From assembly GCA_015680685.1 (NCBI GenBank), contig MNCI01017726.1, forward strand, positions 100,805 to 164,804: a stretch of 64,000 bases of DNA, given 5' to 3'. Source of the stretch: Gnetum montanum. Lineage: Eukaryota > Streptophyta > Gnetopsida > Gnetales > Gnetaceae. Positions 23,712 through 33,557 of this stretch are shown here, piece after piece. Numbering within the stretch: position 1 is the first letter of the stretch; each line of letters opens with the position of its first letter. Below the pieces are notes generated by a model. The model had not been told where the DNA came from and ran no database searches. It was given only the letters and a program-made list of their open reading frames with translations. The translations under genes and the position numbers were made by a program.

Positions 23712-24665
23712 CGTTTGTTGCATTTTCTAGAGTCAAGGCCATTGATTCTTTAAAGATTCATCCTCCTTTTCATGTGCAAAGATACAGAAAGATTTCAGAT
23801 GCTAAACATCTCCAAAGTAGAATTGCACAAGAAGTTTATTTTGCTCAGTTGGAGAATTAGGCATATTGAGTTCACACTTATCATTGTATTTTGCCTTTTG
23901 CTAAATCCTATTATATAGCTCTATAATGTTTGTTGCAATAATTGTGCAATGTATTCATTCATCAACATATACAAAATATATAAACTTTTATTTTCACCAA
24001 TTTATGTTTACCAGTATATATTATTTGGAATGCAAATAGTGATGATAACTTAAAAAATAAAAAAATAATTAAATTCTACTCATATTTGACGAAACCGCTA
24101 CATAAGAGAACTTATGGGTCTTATCTAGAGTCAAGACCATTGATTCTTTAAGATTCATCCTCCTTTTCATGTGCAAAGATACAAAAAGATTTCACATGCT
24201 AAACATCTCCAAAGTAGAATTGCACAAGTTCATTTTGCTTAGTTGGAAAATTAGACATATTAAGTTCACACTTATCATTGTATTTTGCCTTTTGCTTAAT
24301 CCTATTATACAGCTCTGTAATGTTTGTTGCAATAATTGTGCAATGTATTCCTTCATCAACATATACGAAATATATAAACTTTTATTTTAACCAATTTATG
24401 TTTACCAGTATATATTATTTGGAATGCAAATAGTGATGATAACTTGAAAAATAAAAAAAATAATTAAATTCTACTCATAGCCCGTGAAACCGCTACACAA
24501 GAAAACTTACGGGTCTTATGTTTGTTGCATTATCTGAACTCAAGACCATTGATTTTTTTAAAGATTCATCCTCTTTTTCATGTGCAAAGATACAGAAAGA
24601 TTTCAGATGCTAAACATCTCCAAAGTAGAATTGCACAANTATAGCTCGTGAAACCACTCCACTAG
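23712..24665. repeat. ~400-bp tandem repeat, two full and one broken copy
   Basis: Copies begin near 23729, 24127 and 24538 with AGTCAAGRCCATTGATTCTT (the third begins AACTCAAGACC). Each contains CAAAGATACARAAAGATTTC and, further on, TTTGGAATGCAAATAGTGAT. The third jumps from GAATTGCACAA straight across an N (24639) to the unit end GCTCGTGAAACC, so most of it is missing. Short frames cross the units (for example 23651-23860), but nothing suggests a real protein. Confidence 0.88.
24639..24639. other. Single unknown base (N) at a tandem-repeat collapse
   Basis: Relative to the second repeat unit, about 230-250 bp are lacking exactly at this N. The natural reading is an assembly gap closed with a single N rather than a biological deletion. 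Confidence 0.7.
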
Positions 24666-24669
24666 CTTA

Positions 24670-24692
24670 AATATATATATATATATATATGT
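24670..24692. repeat. (AT)n microsatellite
   Basis: An uninterrupted run of AT dinucleotides directly after the broken third tandem unit. Confidence 0.9.
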
Positions 24693-25126
24693 ATGTATCA
24701 ATTGGCTGAGATGATTTTTTTAAAAAATGATGTTAACGAAGCCCATCTACTAGACGAGGTCATAAGATAACTAAAAATGGAATCACTCACCCCTCCTCTG
24801 TTTCTCTACCACTTACCCAATTTAGTTTTACCCTCTCATTGAAGTTTGCTCTTTCTTTGTTTGTTCATGGTGTTTTTGAGCATTATTTATGTAAGAGAGG
24901 CATGTCTTAGGCAGTATAGAGCCAACCTAACTTTATGCTCAAAAATAATTACTCTACAAACTTATTTATAATTTAAACAAAAACAAACTAACACTACATA
25001 CACCCTTAGAACGATAATAACATATGACTCATAAAAACAAATTACTTATTTGAATAAATAATTTATGAAAATAAACTAACACTACAACATATACTCCTTA
25101 TAACAACACAAACATAATACCTAATA

Positions 25127-25365
25127 ACACAAACTTTTATATTCATAGAATCTAGTACCACCACTTACTTTGCTTAAAAAGAAATGAAAATGTTTACAAC
25201 AAACCACTATATCGAGCAATTGCCAAATGAAACCATAAGATAGCATGAACAAAAATTTTGTAAAATTGTGACAAGAATAATTGCAGAAAAGAGGTAGATG
25301 AGTAGATAAGAATAACAAAAAAAAAATAAAGAAAAATGAAAAAGAAGAGAGGCTTCATATGGGGG
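25127..25365. repeat. Noncoding repeat family, second location
   Basis: 25127-25175 matches 20216-20262, 25177-25260 matches 19858-19945, and GAGAGGCTTCATA near 25345 matches GAAGAGGCTTCATA near 19997. The order is permuted relative to the first location. Confidence 0.6.
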
Positions 25366-26754
25366 TAGTGACATCGTTGAACTAGATTATATATATATTA
25401 TACATAAGGTGGCCAAGAGGGTATAGCTTGCAAAAGTCAACCAAGATTTAACTCTTCACCATCAAGAAAATGCCTTAAGGATGATTGATTAGACACTCCC
25501 TTCCTTCTGAAGAAAGTATGAGATTGAAATAAAGGATGGATTACATGGTGTTGTCTATAGTCCTAGTACTACGGTCTTGATAAACATCGTTAAAGCAACA
25601 TTTTCTTCAAAGAAAAGGGAGTGATTGGTAAAAGTCTAGAAAATCACAACTAAAACCATTAATTTGTTTCTAAAAATAAGGTTTATTATAAAAGTGATTG
25701 AAAAACTAAACTCATGTCCTACGCACATGGCATGGCAGTGGAGTGCATTGTGATGTGATGCTAATGTAAAGTATATATTTTTGCATAATGCTAGTCATAG
25801 ACCACATGGGAAGAGAAGCTGTGTGTTTTTTGCTAATGTATGAACTTAAAATGCGAAGGGAACTTCAATAGGTGGAAACTAAAATACATGCCCAAAAACA
25901 TAGATTTTTTTTTCTTTTGGGTTTCACAGAATAGAAAGAGCACTTGGATAGCATGGGTTAATTTTTAATACAAATCGAAGCCATTTACCATTAGCAGTGA
26001 TCCCTTTTTGACCCTAAGGTCTCCAACTAGCAAATCTAGTTTTCCATGGTTTTTCATTGAGAGTTGAAAAACAAGAATTGAATATAAAATATCATGCAAA
26101 GTAGCATGAAGTAGCACTATTAAAACAAAGCTTGGCAAATTAACATTAATTTTCTCATTCCATGTCATTTTTACTCAATTTCCACATATACAAGACAGTT
26201 TGGCTACTGTGCTCTTTGAAATTTTTGGTGTGCGATATTAAAACCCCACAAAACCACACAATGTGTGCATTCTACGTTCATGTGTGTATGCCATTGATTT
26301 CTAATCTTGCCACTCATCATTGAACCAGTGATCTATCTTGACAAGGGAAAAACTAAAGACATCCCAATGCATTCCATGGTGTCCCGAAAAACCCCTTTTG
26401 CAAGAGTTAGGGGATAAGTCCCTCTGGCCCACCAGGAAACATGGATTAAAATAAGTTAATTTACTCTCCTTTGGGTACAGTCCAACCAAAGCCATAAAGA
26501 CATAAATTTCGGAGGAAAGAGATATGTGTTTAAAGATGGTATGGTCACATAAAGGCATAAATTTAAATTTAAATTTAAAAATAATTTGTATTCATAGAAT
26601 TTAAATTTTAAATATTCAATTCAATTCTGGCCCCTAGTGACTAGTGTAAGATTTTAAGTTACGGGAAAGATTTAACAATGATGTTATATCGGTAGTTGTC
26701 TATTCACAGCATCAAATGAATGGTTCGTGTTAACTGTAGAAGAAATTCTTTTAA
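25366..26754. other. Intergenic, no recognised gene
   Basis: AT-rich. An 85-codon frame on the minus strand (26301-26558) is open but resembles nothing I know and lacks support. A run of AAATTTAAATTT units lies at about 26560-26580. Confidence 0.35.
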
Positions 26755-27203
26755 GCTGAAATTGGTGCCATCGTGACCTGCACGGTGCTGAAGCTGTCCA
26801 GCAACGACATGACCACGCGTGCGTTCCGCGTGATGCAAGGTATTGGCACCTACCACTTCGTTCCTCTGGAAGCAGCCATGACCTTGGCTCTGCCTTACAC
26901 CGTCTACGCCATGGCGCTGGACCCCAAACGTGAGGTCGTGGGTTCCATCGTGCCACTGGCCATTGGATTCGTGGTGGCGGCAAATGTTTTGGTGGCACGA
27001 ATCCCACGTGCGCCCTGGCTCCCGCGCTGCTCAGCGGAATGTGGCGGCATCACTGGGTCTTCTGGTTGGGCCCCTTGCTGGGTGGAATCGTTGCTGGTCT
27101 CATGTACGCGCTTTTGCTTAATCCCTCCTCTTCTTCCTCTTCTTCCTCCCTTGAGCCTCATGCTAGTGGTGCTCACCAGCCTCTCCAGACAGAGGATTAC
27201 TAG
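26755..27203 (+). pseudogene. Tonoplast intrinsic protein (TIP aquaporin) pseudogene, C-terminal half
   Basis: TIP aquaporins are six-helix water and small-solute channels of the vacuole membrane with two NPA half-helices. This copy begins at the fourth-helix region (IGAIVTCTVLKL), perhaps just after a splice acceptor (TTTTAAG before 26756). It continues through [20 protein letters not shown] and [13 protein letters not shown], then shifts frame at about 26998-27000. From there the +1 frame reads [20 protein letters not shown] and [20 protein letters not shown], a serine run, and HQPLQTEDY with a stop at 27201. About 25 bp before the second NPA motif is deleted and NPA has become NPT. The first NPA half is absent. 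It is GC-rich against AT-rich flanks. Confidence 0.9.
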
Positions 27204-27586
27204 CTGCTGCCTTTTTAGAGTTTGTCCCGTGATTTTGCTTAATATGCGTGTGCTGTGCGGCCATTGTTGTTGTCGTCATCGTCTGTTTGTGTATATAACC
27301 ATGTATCCTACTGACACTGCTGCTGCTGCTTTGGAATAAGAATACAATAATAATATATTAATATGTATGTATGTGCATTCGGATATGCCTTGCTTTGATT
27401 CCAGTCCAGTGGCACCTTGCCTCATCTCTTTTTCGTTTCTGGTCGGTCTCTGTATTCTTTCGTAGTTTACTTTCGTATTTGGGCTATTCTGGATATGTTT
27501 CCAGATTGAAGAATATTTATGCCGACGAAGTTGTCGGAACATTAATGATGTAGACAAAAGGAATGATACTGCATTATTAGTCTTCA
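27204..27586. other. Former 3' flank of the TIP copy, no gene seen
   Basis: Contains GC-rich then AT-rich sequence, including AATAATAATATATTAATATG near 27345. It probably includes the old 3' untranslated region of the aquaporin gene, before the chromovirus LTR starts at 27587. Confidence 0.4.
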
Positions 27587-28151
27587 TGTAACAACATTGC
27601 CTCTGAGCATCGTGTTCAACCCTAGACATCCCAAGAGTTCCCCAAGCAGATTTAGAATCTTGATAGAACTTAGGAGGAATACATCTCAACAATCAACAGT
27701 CCTGAAACACGTCAATAAACAACATGTGAGCGTTAGCATGCACCTGAGCCGTGTTTCAAATACAATAAACATATTACCTTAGTATAGCTAGATAGCACTC
27801 CCTTGCTCCACTCACATGGACACCAATGGAACTACTAGTTGAACCCTCCATATTCATCATTATCTCCTGGTAGTTGGTGTTGCGCTCTTACGAGCACACG
27901 CAACAACCCATAGCATGTTCCATGACACATGTGGTTGACACCCCAATGCAGAGTTAAACTATGCAACCTTCCCAGACAAGGTCCTACTGAGTGAGGTAAT
28001 GAGGAAGCTCATGGCCCCCTCTTACTAACACATGGAACTACCATGCTAGTATGGTTTCAAAGACATAAGGAGTAGAGGACTCCTTGTGCCCCCATAGCCC
28101 CTTAACCGTGGGGGATGTAGCAGACCACCACCAACCTTGCTACCTCTCTCA
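27587..28151 (-). repeat. 3' LTR of the chromovirus
   Basis: On the minus strand it starts TGAGAGAGGTAGCAAGG and ends GTTGTTACA. It is homologous along its length to 32765-33323, for example TACCATGCTAGTATGGTTTC in both, with many substitutions and small indels, so insertion is not recent. Confidence 0.9.
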
Positions 28152-28159
28152 GAATTCTC

Positions 28160-31100
28160 CCCTACTTAAAATGAGTGATGACCTCCGAGCATAACATGGG
28201 TAACCCACAAGATAGCTACATCAAAACTAAGGAAGAATTCCGTCAATTCTGGGGAAGTAAGTCCATGCTAGTCTAAGTCAAGTCTAAAGAGACCTAAGGT
28301 TCTGGAAGGTTCAACTACCAGGGCCTTGGGCCTTAAAGCTTTTTTAATGAACTCGACCATCTTCCTAAGATCTGAACTCAACATAGCATTCAACACCCAA
28401 GTCAAGAATGGTATCATTCAAGACTTGGCATGTCCATCCTTCCACATCTTACTTGAGATGCAAAAATATGGAAGGAGTTCAAGTGGTTTTTCATTGCAAC
28501 ACGACAAAAACACACCAACCTAGGGTTGTATGAGTCCTAGGGCATTCTCAGCCTCATTTCTAACCAAAGGATTAAGGGTCTCAAGATCAACATAGTGTCT
28601 GTTTCTATGTGAAACTTAAGCCCCATCTCCTATAGAGTTCTTTGAAAAGCTCCAGGCATCCTCCCCTATCTAAGGTTGGCTCTCATAGGAACTCACTCTT
28701 AGATCATATGAGGCACCACATGCCATGCCTCTTCTAGGTTTTTGTTTTTTTATGGGAGGTTTCACCATCCATCATCAGAGAAGCCAAGGCAAGAGGTTGA
28801 TTGCTTGTTCCCAACAGAAGTCCAAGATTAAGTTTTCCTAGGACATCAAACGCTTCAATGGTTCCCAACTATCATCTGAGTCTAGATGGTGTTTCTAGTG
28901 GATGAGAAATTCCACATTCAAATCAAGACCATGGCTAGTAGTCCAAAAGTTTCAGATGTAATCTAATTTCTTTTCTTCTATAGATTGTATACAAGGTCAT
29001 TCTTAGATTGAGAGGCTTCTTTTAGAATAAGGGAACCTATCAGGCAATGGCTTCAGCATGCTGACATGAAAAACTGAATGGACTTTGTCCATATTTATAG
29101 GTAGCTAAATCTTATACATAACAGGGTTAATTTTATCAATGATCCTTAAGGGACCATCATATTGCCTCATCAATTTGGATGTAGTTCCCTATTTTGGCTT
29201 AAATTGACACAAGTCCAATTTTAAGAGAACCCAATCTCCCACCTTGAATTCACAATGCTAACATTTTCAATCAACGTACTTTTTCATATGTTGCACCACC
29301 CTCTCTAGAAAATCTCTTGTAGTTTCAATATTTTTGCACCACACTTTGAAGAACTCATCTACCAAGGGATGTTGACCTTATAATGAGGGGGAGATCATGT
29401 GGGGAGTAATGGCTGCCTTCCCATTACTAGTTCTGCAGGTAAAACTCTAGTAGCTAATGACATCTGGATTTTGTAACTTAGCTGAGAAATTCCCAAAAGA
29501 ATAGGCTAGTTCTTTTGATCACTACAAACATAATGTCGAAGGTACTTCTTAAGTACACAATTCATCCATTTTGTTTGACCATCTATTTATGAATGAAAAC
29601 TTATTGATAATTTGAGGCTAGTACCGATCATGCCAACTAAGGCCTACTAGAAGGCACTCGTAAATTTGGGATCATGATCTGATACAATGCTCATAGGTAA
29701 CCCAAAATATTGGACCATGTTGTCAAAGTAATATGCTACGGTGTCTTCAATTGAACATTGAGATGAGAAAAGAATAAATATGGCAAACTTGAAAAGAATT
29801 TTTATCATCACAATGATGTTGCTTAAGCCTTGAACATTCGCTAGGCCTATGATGAAATCCATGGTCACTGTAGCCCATGGATAAGGAGGGATTTCCAAAA
29901 GGGAGTAGAAGTTCACAAGGAAACTCCATAGAACCTTTGTTTTGTTGACAAATAAGATACTTTTAAACATAGGAAATCATGTCTTGATACATCTTTGGTT
30001 AGAAAAAGGTTCTCTCAATTAGTGCCAAAGTTGTTTGCTATCAAGGGTGCCAAGCCCATTGTGTGTCATGGCACTATTAGATTATCTTCTTATAGAGACC
30101 ATCCCAATTTGAGACACAAATCTAGTTATCACAGAACCAAAGTAGTCCATCCTTTAGTTTGAAATGTGAATCTCACCCAGTTTCTATCAACTTCATAAGA
30201 TCAATGACTTGAGGGTCCCTTTTCAAACCATCTTGTATTTTAGCCAACAACACTTCATCACACTAAACATGTGAAGTTTGTGGCCTAATGATAGAAAAGA
30301 GCTGGGTGGTAGGTTGAGGATGGTGACTTAATGCATCCACCACCATGTTCTTCTTACTAAGGTGATAAGTTAGCTATAGATCAAACTCAGAAAGCATAGT
30401 CAACCATCATGCCTATTTAGGCCTCAGCTTCGTTTGAGTTAGTCGATAACTAGTGGCCAAATTATCACTCTTTACATGGACATGACTTCCTAGCAAGTAG
30501 TACCTCGATGATCTCAAGTAATGAATAATGGTAAATATTTCTTTCTCATGGACTAGCCATCTCTACTCTACTTGGTTTAATTTTCGAGACTCATAAGTGA
30601 CAGGATGACCTTCTTGTAGCAACAAGCCATTGATTACATCCTCACTAGAATCAATATGGACCTCAAAAGATTTTGAGAAATTTGACAATGCCAACATAGG
30701 ATGGGAGGTTAATGCCTCTTTGATTCTATTGAATGCCTACTAATAGTTTGAATTCCATTGCCATGGAACTTCTTTCTTTTGCAAATTTGTGAGGGAAGCA
30801 ACAATACCTAAAAAATTTTTAATAAATGTTTGATAGAAGCTAGCTAACCCCATAAACTATTCAACCTCATGAACATTAGTAGGAGTGGGCCATTGGCATA
30901 CAACCTTTACCTTTTGGCATTTGGCTTAACCTGTCAATGCCCCAAGAGATGTCCTAGGAATTTTAGGTTTATATAGTATAATTTACATTTCTCTTTCTTC
31001 ATGTACAACTAATTTACCCGTAGCTTCTCAAGAACTAACTACAAGTGGAGAGCATGGTCCTCCATGATCTAACTATACACCAAGATATCATCAAGATAGA

Positions 31101-31640
31101 TGACCATAAATTTGTCAAGAAATCATTGAAATATCTCATTCATCAAGGTATAGAAGATAGTCGATGCATTGTAAAGCCCAAAGGACATCACAATCCACTT
31201 GTATCACCCATATCTAGTTATACATATAACTGTTTTCTCATCACCCTTTGTAATGTGAACGTAATAGTACCCTTGATGAAGGTCTAGCCAAGTGAAATAA
31301 CATGCCCCTATCAATTGATCGAACAAGTTAGAAATTAGTGATACTAGATACTTGTTCTTTATGGTATTTTTATTCAACAGCTTATAGTCACAACAGAGAT
31401 GTAACATTCCATCCTCCTTGGTGAAAAATAGCACTGGTGCCCCAAAAAAAGATTTTAAGGGATGAATGTACCCTTTGGATATCAGGCTCTCAAGCTATTT
31501 TTTTAATTCTCCCAATTCTAGTCTTGTTAATTGATATGGTCCTTGAATAGGTGGATCAATACCTGGTAGCAATTCTATTTTATGGTCTACTACCCTCTAA
31601 GGTAGTAGGCTTCCTGGTAACTCTTGTGACATGAAATCTT
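28160..31640 (-). pseudogene. Chromovirus pol (RT, RNase H, integrase, chromodomain), degenerate
   Basis: RT begins near 31580 (GPYQLTRLELGELKKQL) and continues with VLFFTKEDGMLHLCCDYKLL at about 31380-31440. The catalytic box YLDDILVY is at about 31080-31100. RNase H lies roughly at 30650-30300. Integrase core words PWATVTMDFIIGL and YFGLPMSIVSDHDPKFTS fall in 29647-29890. The integrase end reads VGDWVLLKLDLCQFKP near 29230 and then VFHVSMLKPL near 29050. A chromodomain trace, VEFLIH-stop-KHHLDSDDSWEP, lies near 28840-28925; in intact relatives this domain guides insertion into heterochromatin. Many stops interrupt all parts. The last ~700 bp before the LTR is not recognised. Confidence 0.85.
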
Positions 31641-32651
31641 GAAAATGGTTCAACACCTATGCTATGCATGGGTCAATGTTTGTTTGAGAGCCACAAGCCT
31701 CAAAAGTATCAAAACCTCTTTGAAGTCAATGCCTCTTTGACCTAGTTCCATCTACGCCCATAGCTATAACCCTTTTACAAATTTAAATAAGTGATCCTGA
31801 TCTCCAATATTGGGAATCAACAACATAAGCCCTTGGAAGGTATTGATGTAATCTTCAAGCTTGCCTAAATGTTTTAGGAGCTCAAGCTTGGTTCTGGGTA
31901 CCCACTTGGAGTTCCCTAGCTGGAATTGTTTAATCAACACTACCTTGTCCTAGGTGTCTACCATTTTCATAGCATTACCCTTTTCTTGGGCATGGAGAAC
32001 GTTGAGCCACCATAGATTAGCACTTACTATGAGGTACTAAGATGTTGTGGAGACCTTTTGGATTATAGGAACACCCTTGGTATTCATGTACATCTCTACA
32101 TCATGGAGAAAGACATTAGTTTTAGCATCACTCCTCTTGCCATCATAGGAACCTAGCTCTCTTGCTTAGATATGAGCCATCGCTATGGGCTCTTTTGCCA
32201 AGTGTCCTACCAAAGAGGATTTTAGGATAGCATTTTCAATTTTCAAATCAAATAGCTCCTAATTCACCCCCACTAGGGAATCCTCCATAACCTTTACCTA
32301 ACCAATTAGGTCCTCAACTAGAGATCATTTTGTTTTTTCTTCTTGAAAGGATCCAAATAGATCCTCATAAAGGTTTAGCATATGATTTTGATGACCTTCC
32401 AAGATCAAAACCTTAGCCTTTGTCACTTTCACCTAGTCCTTAGAATGGAGATCCATCTTTTTTGGTGGTAATTTGACTTCTTTAATAATGTAGTGAATCA
32501 CATCTACATTCTCTGATCTAGCGTAGGCTAAGACCTCATCAATAGCTTTAACATGATCCCACAAGGTCTAAAACTTAGTCTCATCTTAACCAAGTTCTAT
32601 CTTGACCTCAACCTCTAGGTTTTCTTGATTGTTTTCCATAGCCACTCACAA
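31641..32651 (-). pseudogene. Chromovirus gag, degenerate, without zinc knuckle or protease
   Basis: Starts at an ATG at about 32640 (MENNQENLEVEVKIELG). The capsid-like part includes YDGKRSDAKTNVFLHDVEMY near 32100, then LWWLNVL, and TKLELLKHLGKLEDYINTF near 31860. After about 31780 the reading leads within roughly 150 bp to the RT start. The CCHC zinc knuckle and the aspartic protease (DTG or DSG) that belong between them were not found in any frame. Single stops are frequent, mostly TAG. Confidence 0.75.
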
Positions 32652-32749
32652 AGGAAGAGTGGCTAGTAGAAGTTAAAAATCCAAACCCCACAAACCACAA
32701 ACACTCTCAAGCCTTTATCGAGCAAGTTTTCATGAGAAAAAAAATGTGA

Positions 32750-32762
32750 GGTTGTGATACCA
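32750..32762 (-). other. Primer binding site of the chromovirus (tRNA-Met type)
   Basis: The minus strand reads TGGTATCACAACC, related to the initiator tRNA-Met primer site TGGTATCAGAGCC used by many plant gypsy and copia elements. It lies two bases inside the 5' LTR edge at 32765. Confidence 0.8.
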
Positions 32763-32764
32763 TC

Positions 32765-33323
32765 TGTAACAATGTTTTCCCTAAGCATGTTGTTTGGCAC
32801 CCCAAGAGCTCCCCAAGTAGATTCAAAATCAGGAAAAAACTTAGGAGGAATACGCCTCAATAATCAATATTCTTGAAACACATGCCAACAAATAACATGT
32901 TAGTGTTAGCATGCATCCTAAGTGGTGTTTCAAATACAATAAACACACTACCCTAGTAAAGCTAAATAGTGCCCCCTTGCTCCAGTCATTTGAACACCAT
33001 GGGGACTACCAACTAAACCCTCTAGATTTATCACTGTGTTAGTAGTTGGTGTCGCACTCTTACAACTGCATGCAACATTCCATAGCATGTCCCATGACAT
33101 ACCCAGTTGACACCCCAACATAGAGTTAAACTACGCAACACTCCTAGACAAGCTCCTACCAAGTGGGGCAATGAGGTAGGCAGTGTCCCCCTTTTACTAA
33201 CACATGGAACCACCATGCTAGTATGGTTTCAAAGACACAAGGAGCGAAGAACTCCTTGTGCCCCCATGACTCTTGAACCATGGGGGAGGTAGCAGGCCAC
33301 CACCAACCCTACTACCTCTCTCA
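32765..33323 (-). repeat. 5' LTR of the chromovirus
   Basis: About 559 bp, homologous to 27587-28151. Starts TGAGAGAGGTAGTAGGG and ends GTTACA on the minus strand. Confidence 0.9.
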
Positions 33324-33484
33324 CAATTTAACTCTCTTTTGCCTATCTTCTTATCATTGATGTGTGTATTTATCTCATTTCCTAGAGTGTTTTGGAAGTC
33401 CATTGTCAATTGTACTCTTTTGGAAATGTACTTTATATAAATCAAAAATAGCTTGTGGACTAGAGGGTACAACTTTTTTAAAGA

Positions 33485-33557
33485 CATCCACCATGGGGCT
33501 CAAACCCATGACCACAAGTTTAAGAGCATTACACTCTTTCAATTGAGCTATATGGGT
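33485..33557 (-). tRNA. Degenerate tRNA-Lys(CUU) copy
   Basis: Seventy-three bases on the minus strand follow the plant tRNA-Lys(CUU) closely: D-arm AGCTCAATTG, anticodon loop CTCTTAA, variable region TGGTC, and T-arm ATGGGTTTGAGCCCCAT. The T-stem pairs fully and the D-stem nearly so. The acceptor stem has mismatches at pairs 2-71 and 7-66, and the anticodon stem has two mismatches at the loop end, so it is probably a pseudogene or the head of a tRNA-derived SINE. It lies 162 bp outside the chromovirus 5' LTR. Confidence 0.82.

Larger units (their letters stand above)
27587..33323 (-). mobile_element. Ty3/gypsy chromovirus with both LTRs, internally deleted
   Basis: Two homologous LTRs of about 560 bp (27587-28151 and 32765-33323) enclose gag, RT, RNase H, integrase and a chromodomain trace on the minus strand, about 5.74 kb in all. 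The primer site is of tRNA-Met type. A purine tract (AGGGGAGAATTC on the minus strand) precedes the 3' LTR. No clear target duplication was found (CTTCA before, CAATT after), so the ends may have decayed or recombined. RT before integrase, with a chromodomain at the end, places it among chromoviruses. The zinc-knuckle and protease region seems to be missing, so this family member would have depended on others to move even before the stops arose. Confidence 0.9.

Noticed and set aside
23651-23860. Open frame within the ~400-bp tandem repeat
   Set aside because: The matching frame in the next repeat copy is shifted and cut, so it is not kept as a protein.
26301-26558. 85-codon open frame on the minus strand
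   Set aside because: No motif, no neighbouring exon, and open frames of this size are expected by chance in a region with low stop density on one strand.
33031-33292. Open frames on both strands within the chromovirus LTR
   Set aside because: They lie wholly in LTR sequence, and their counterparts in the other LTR are broken.
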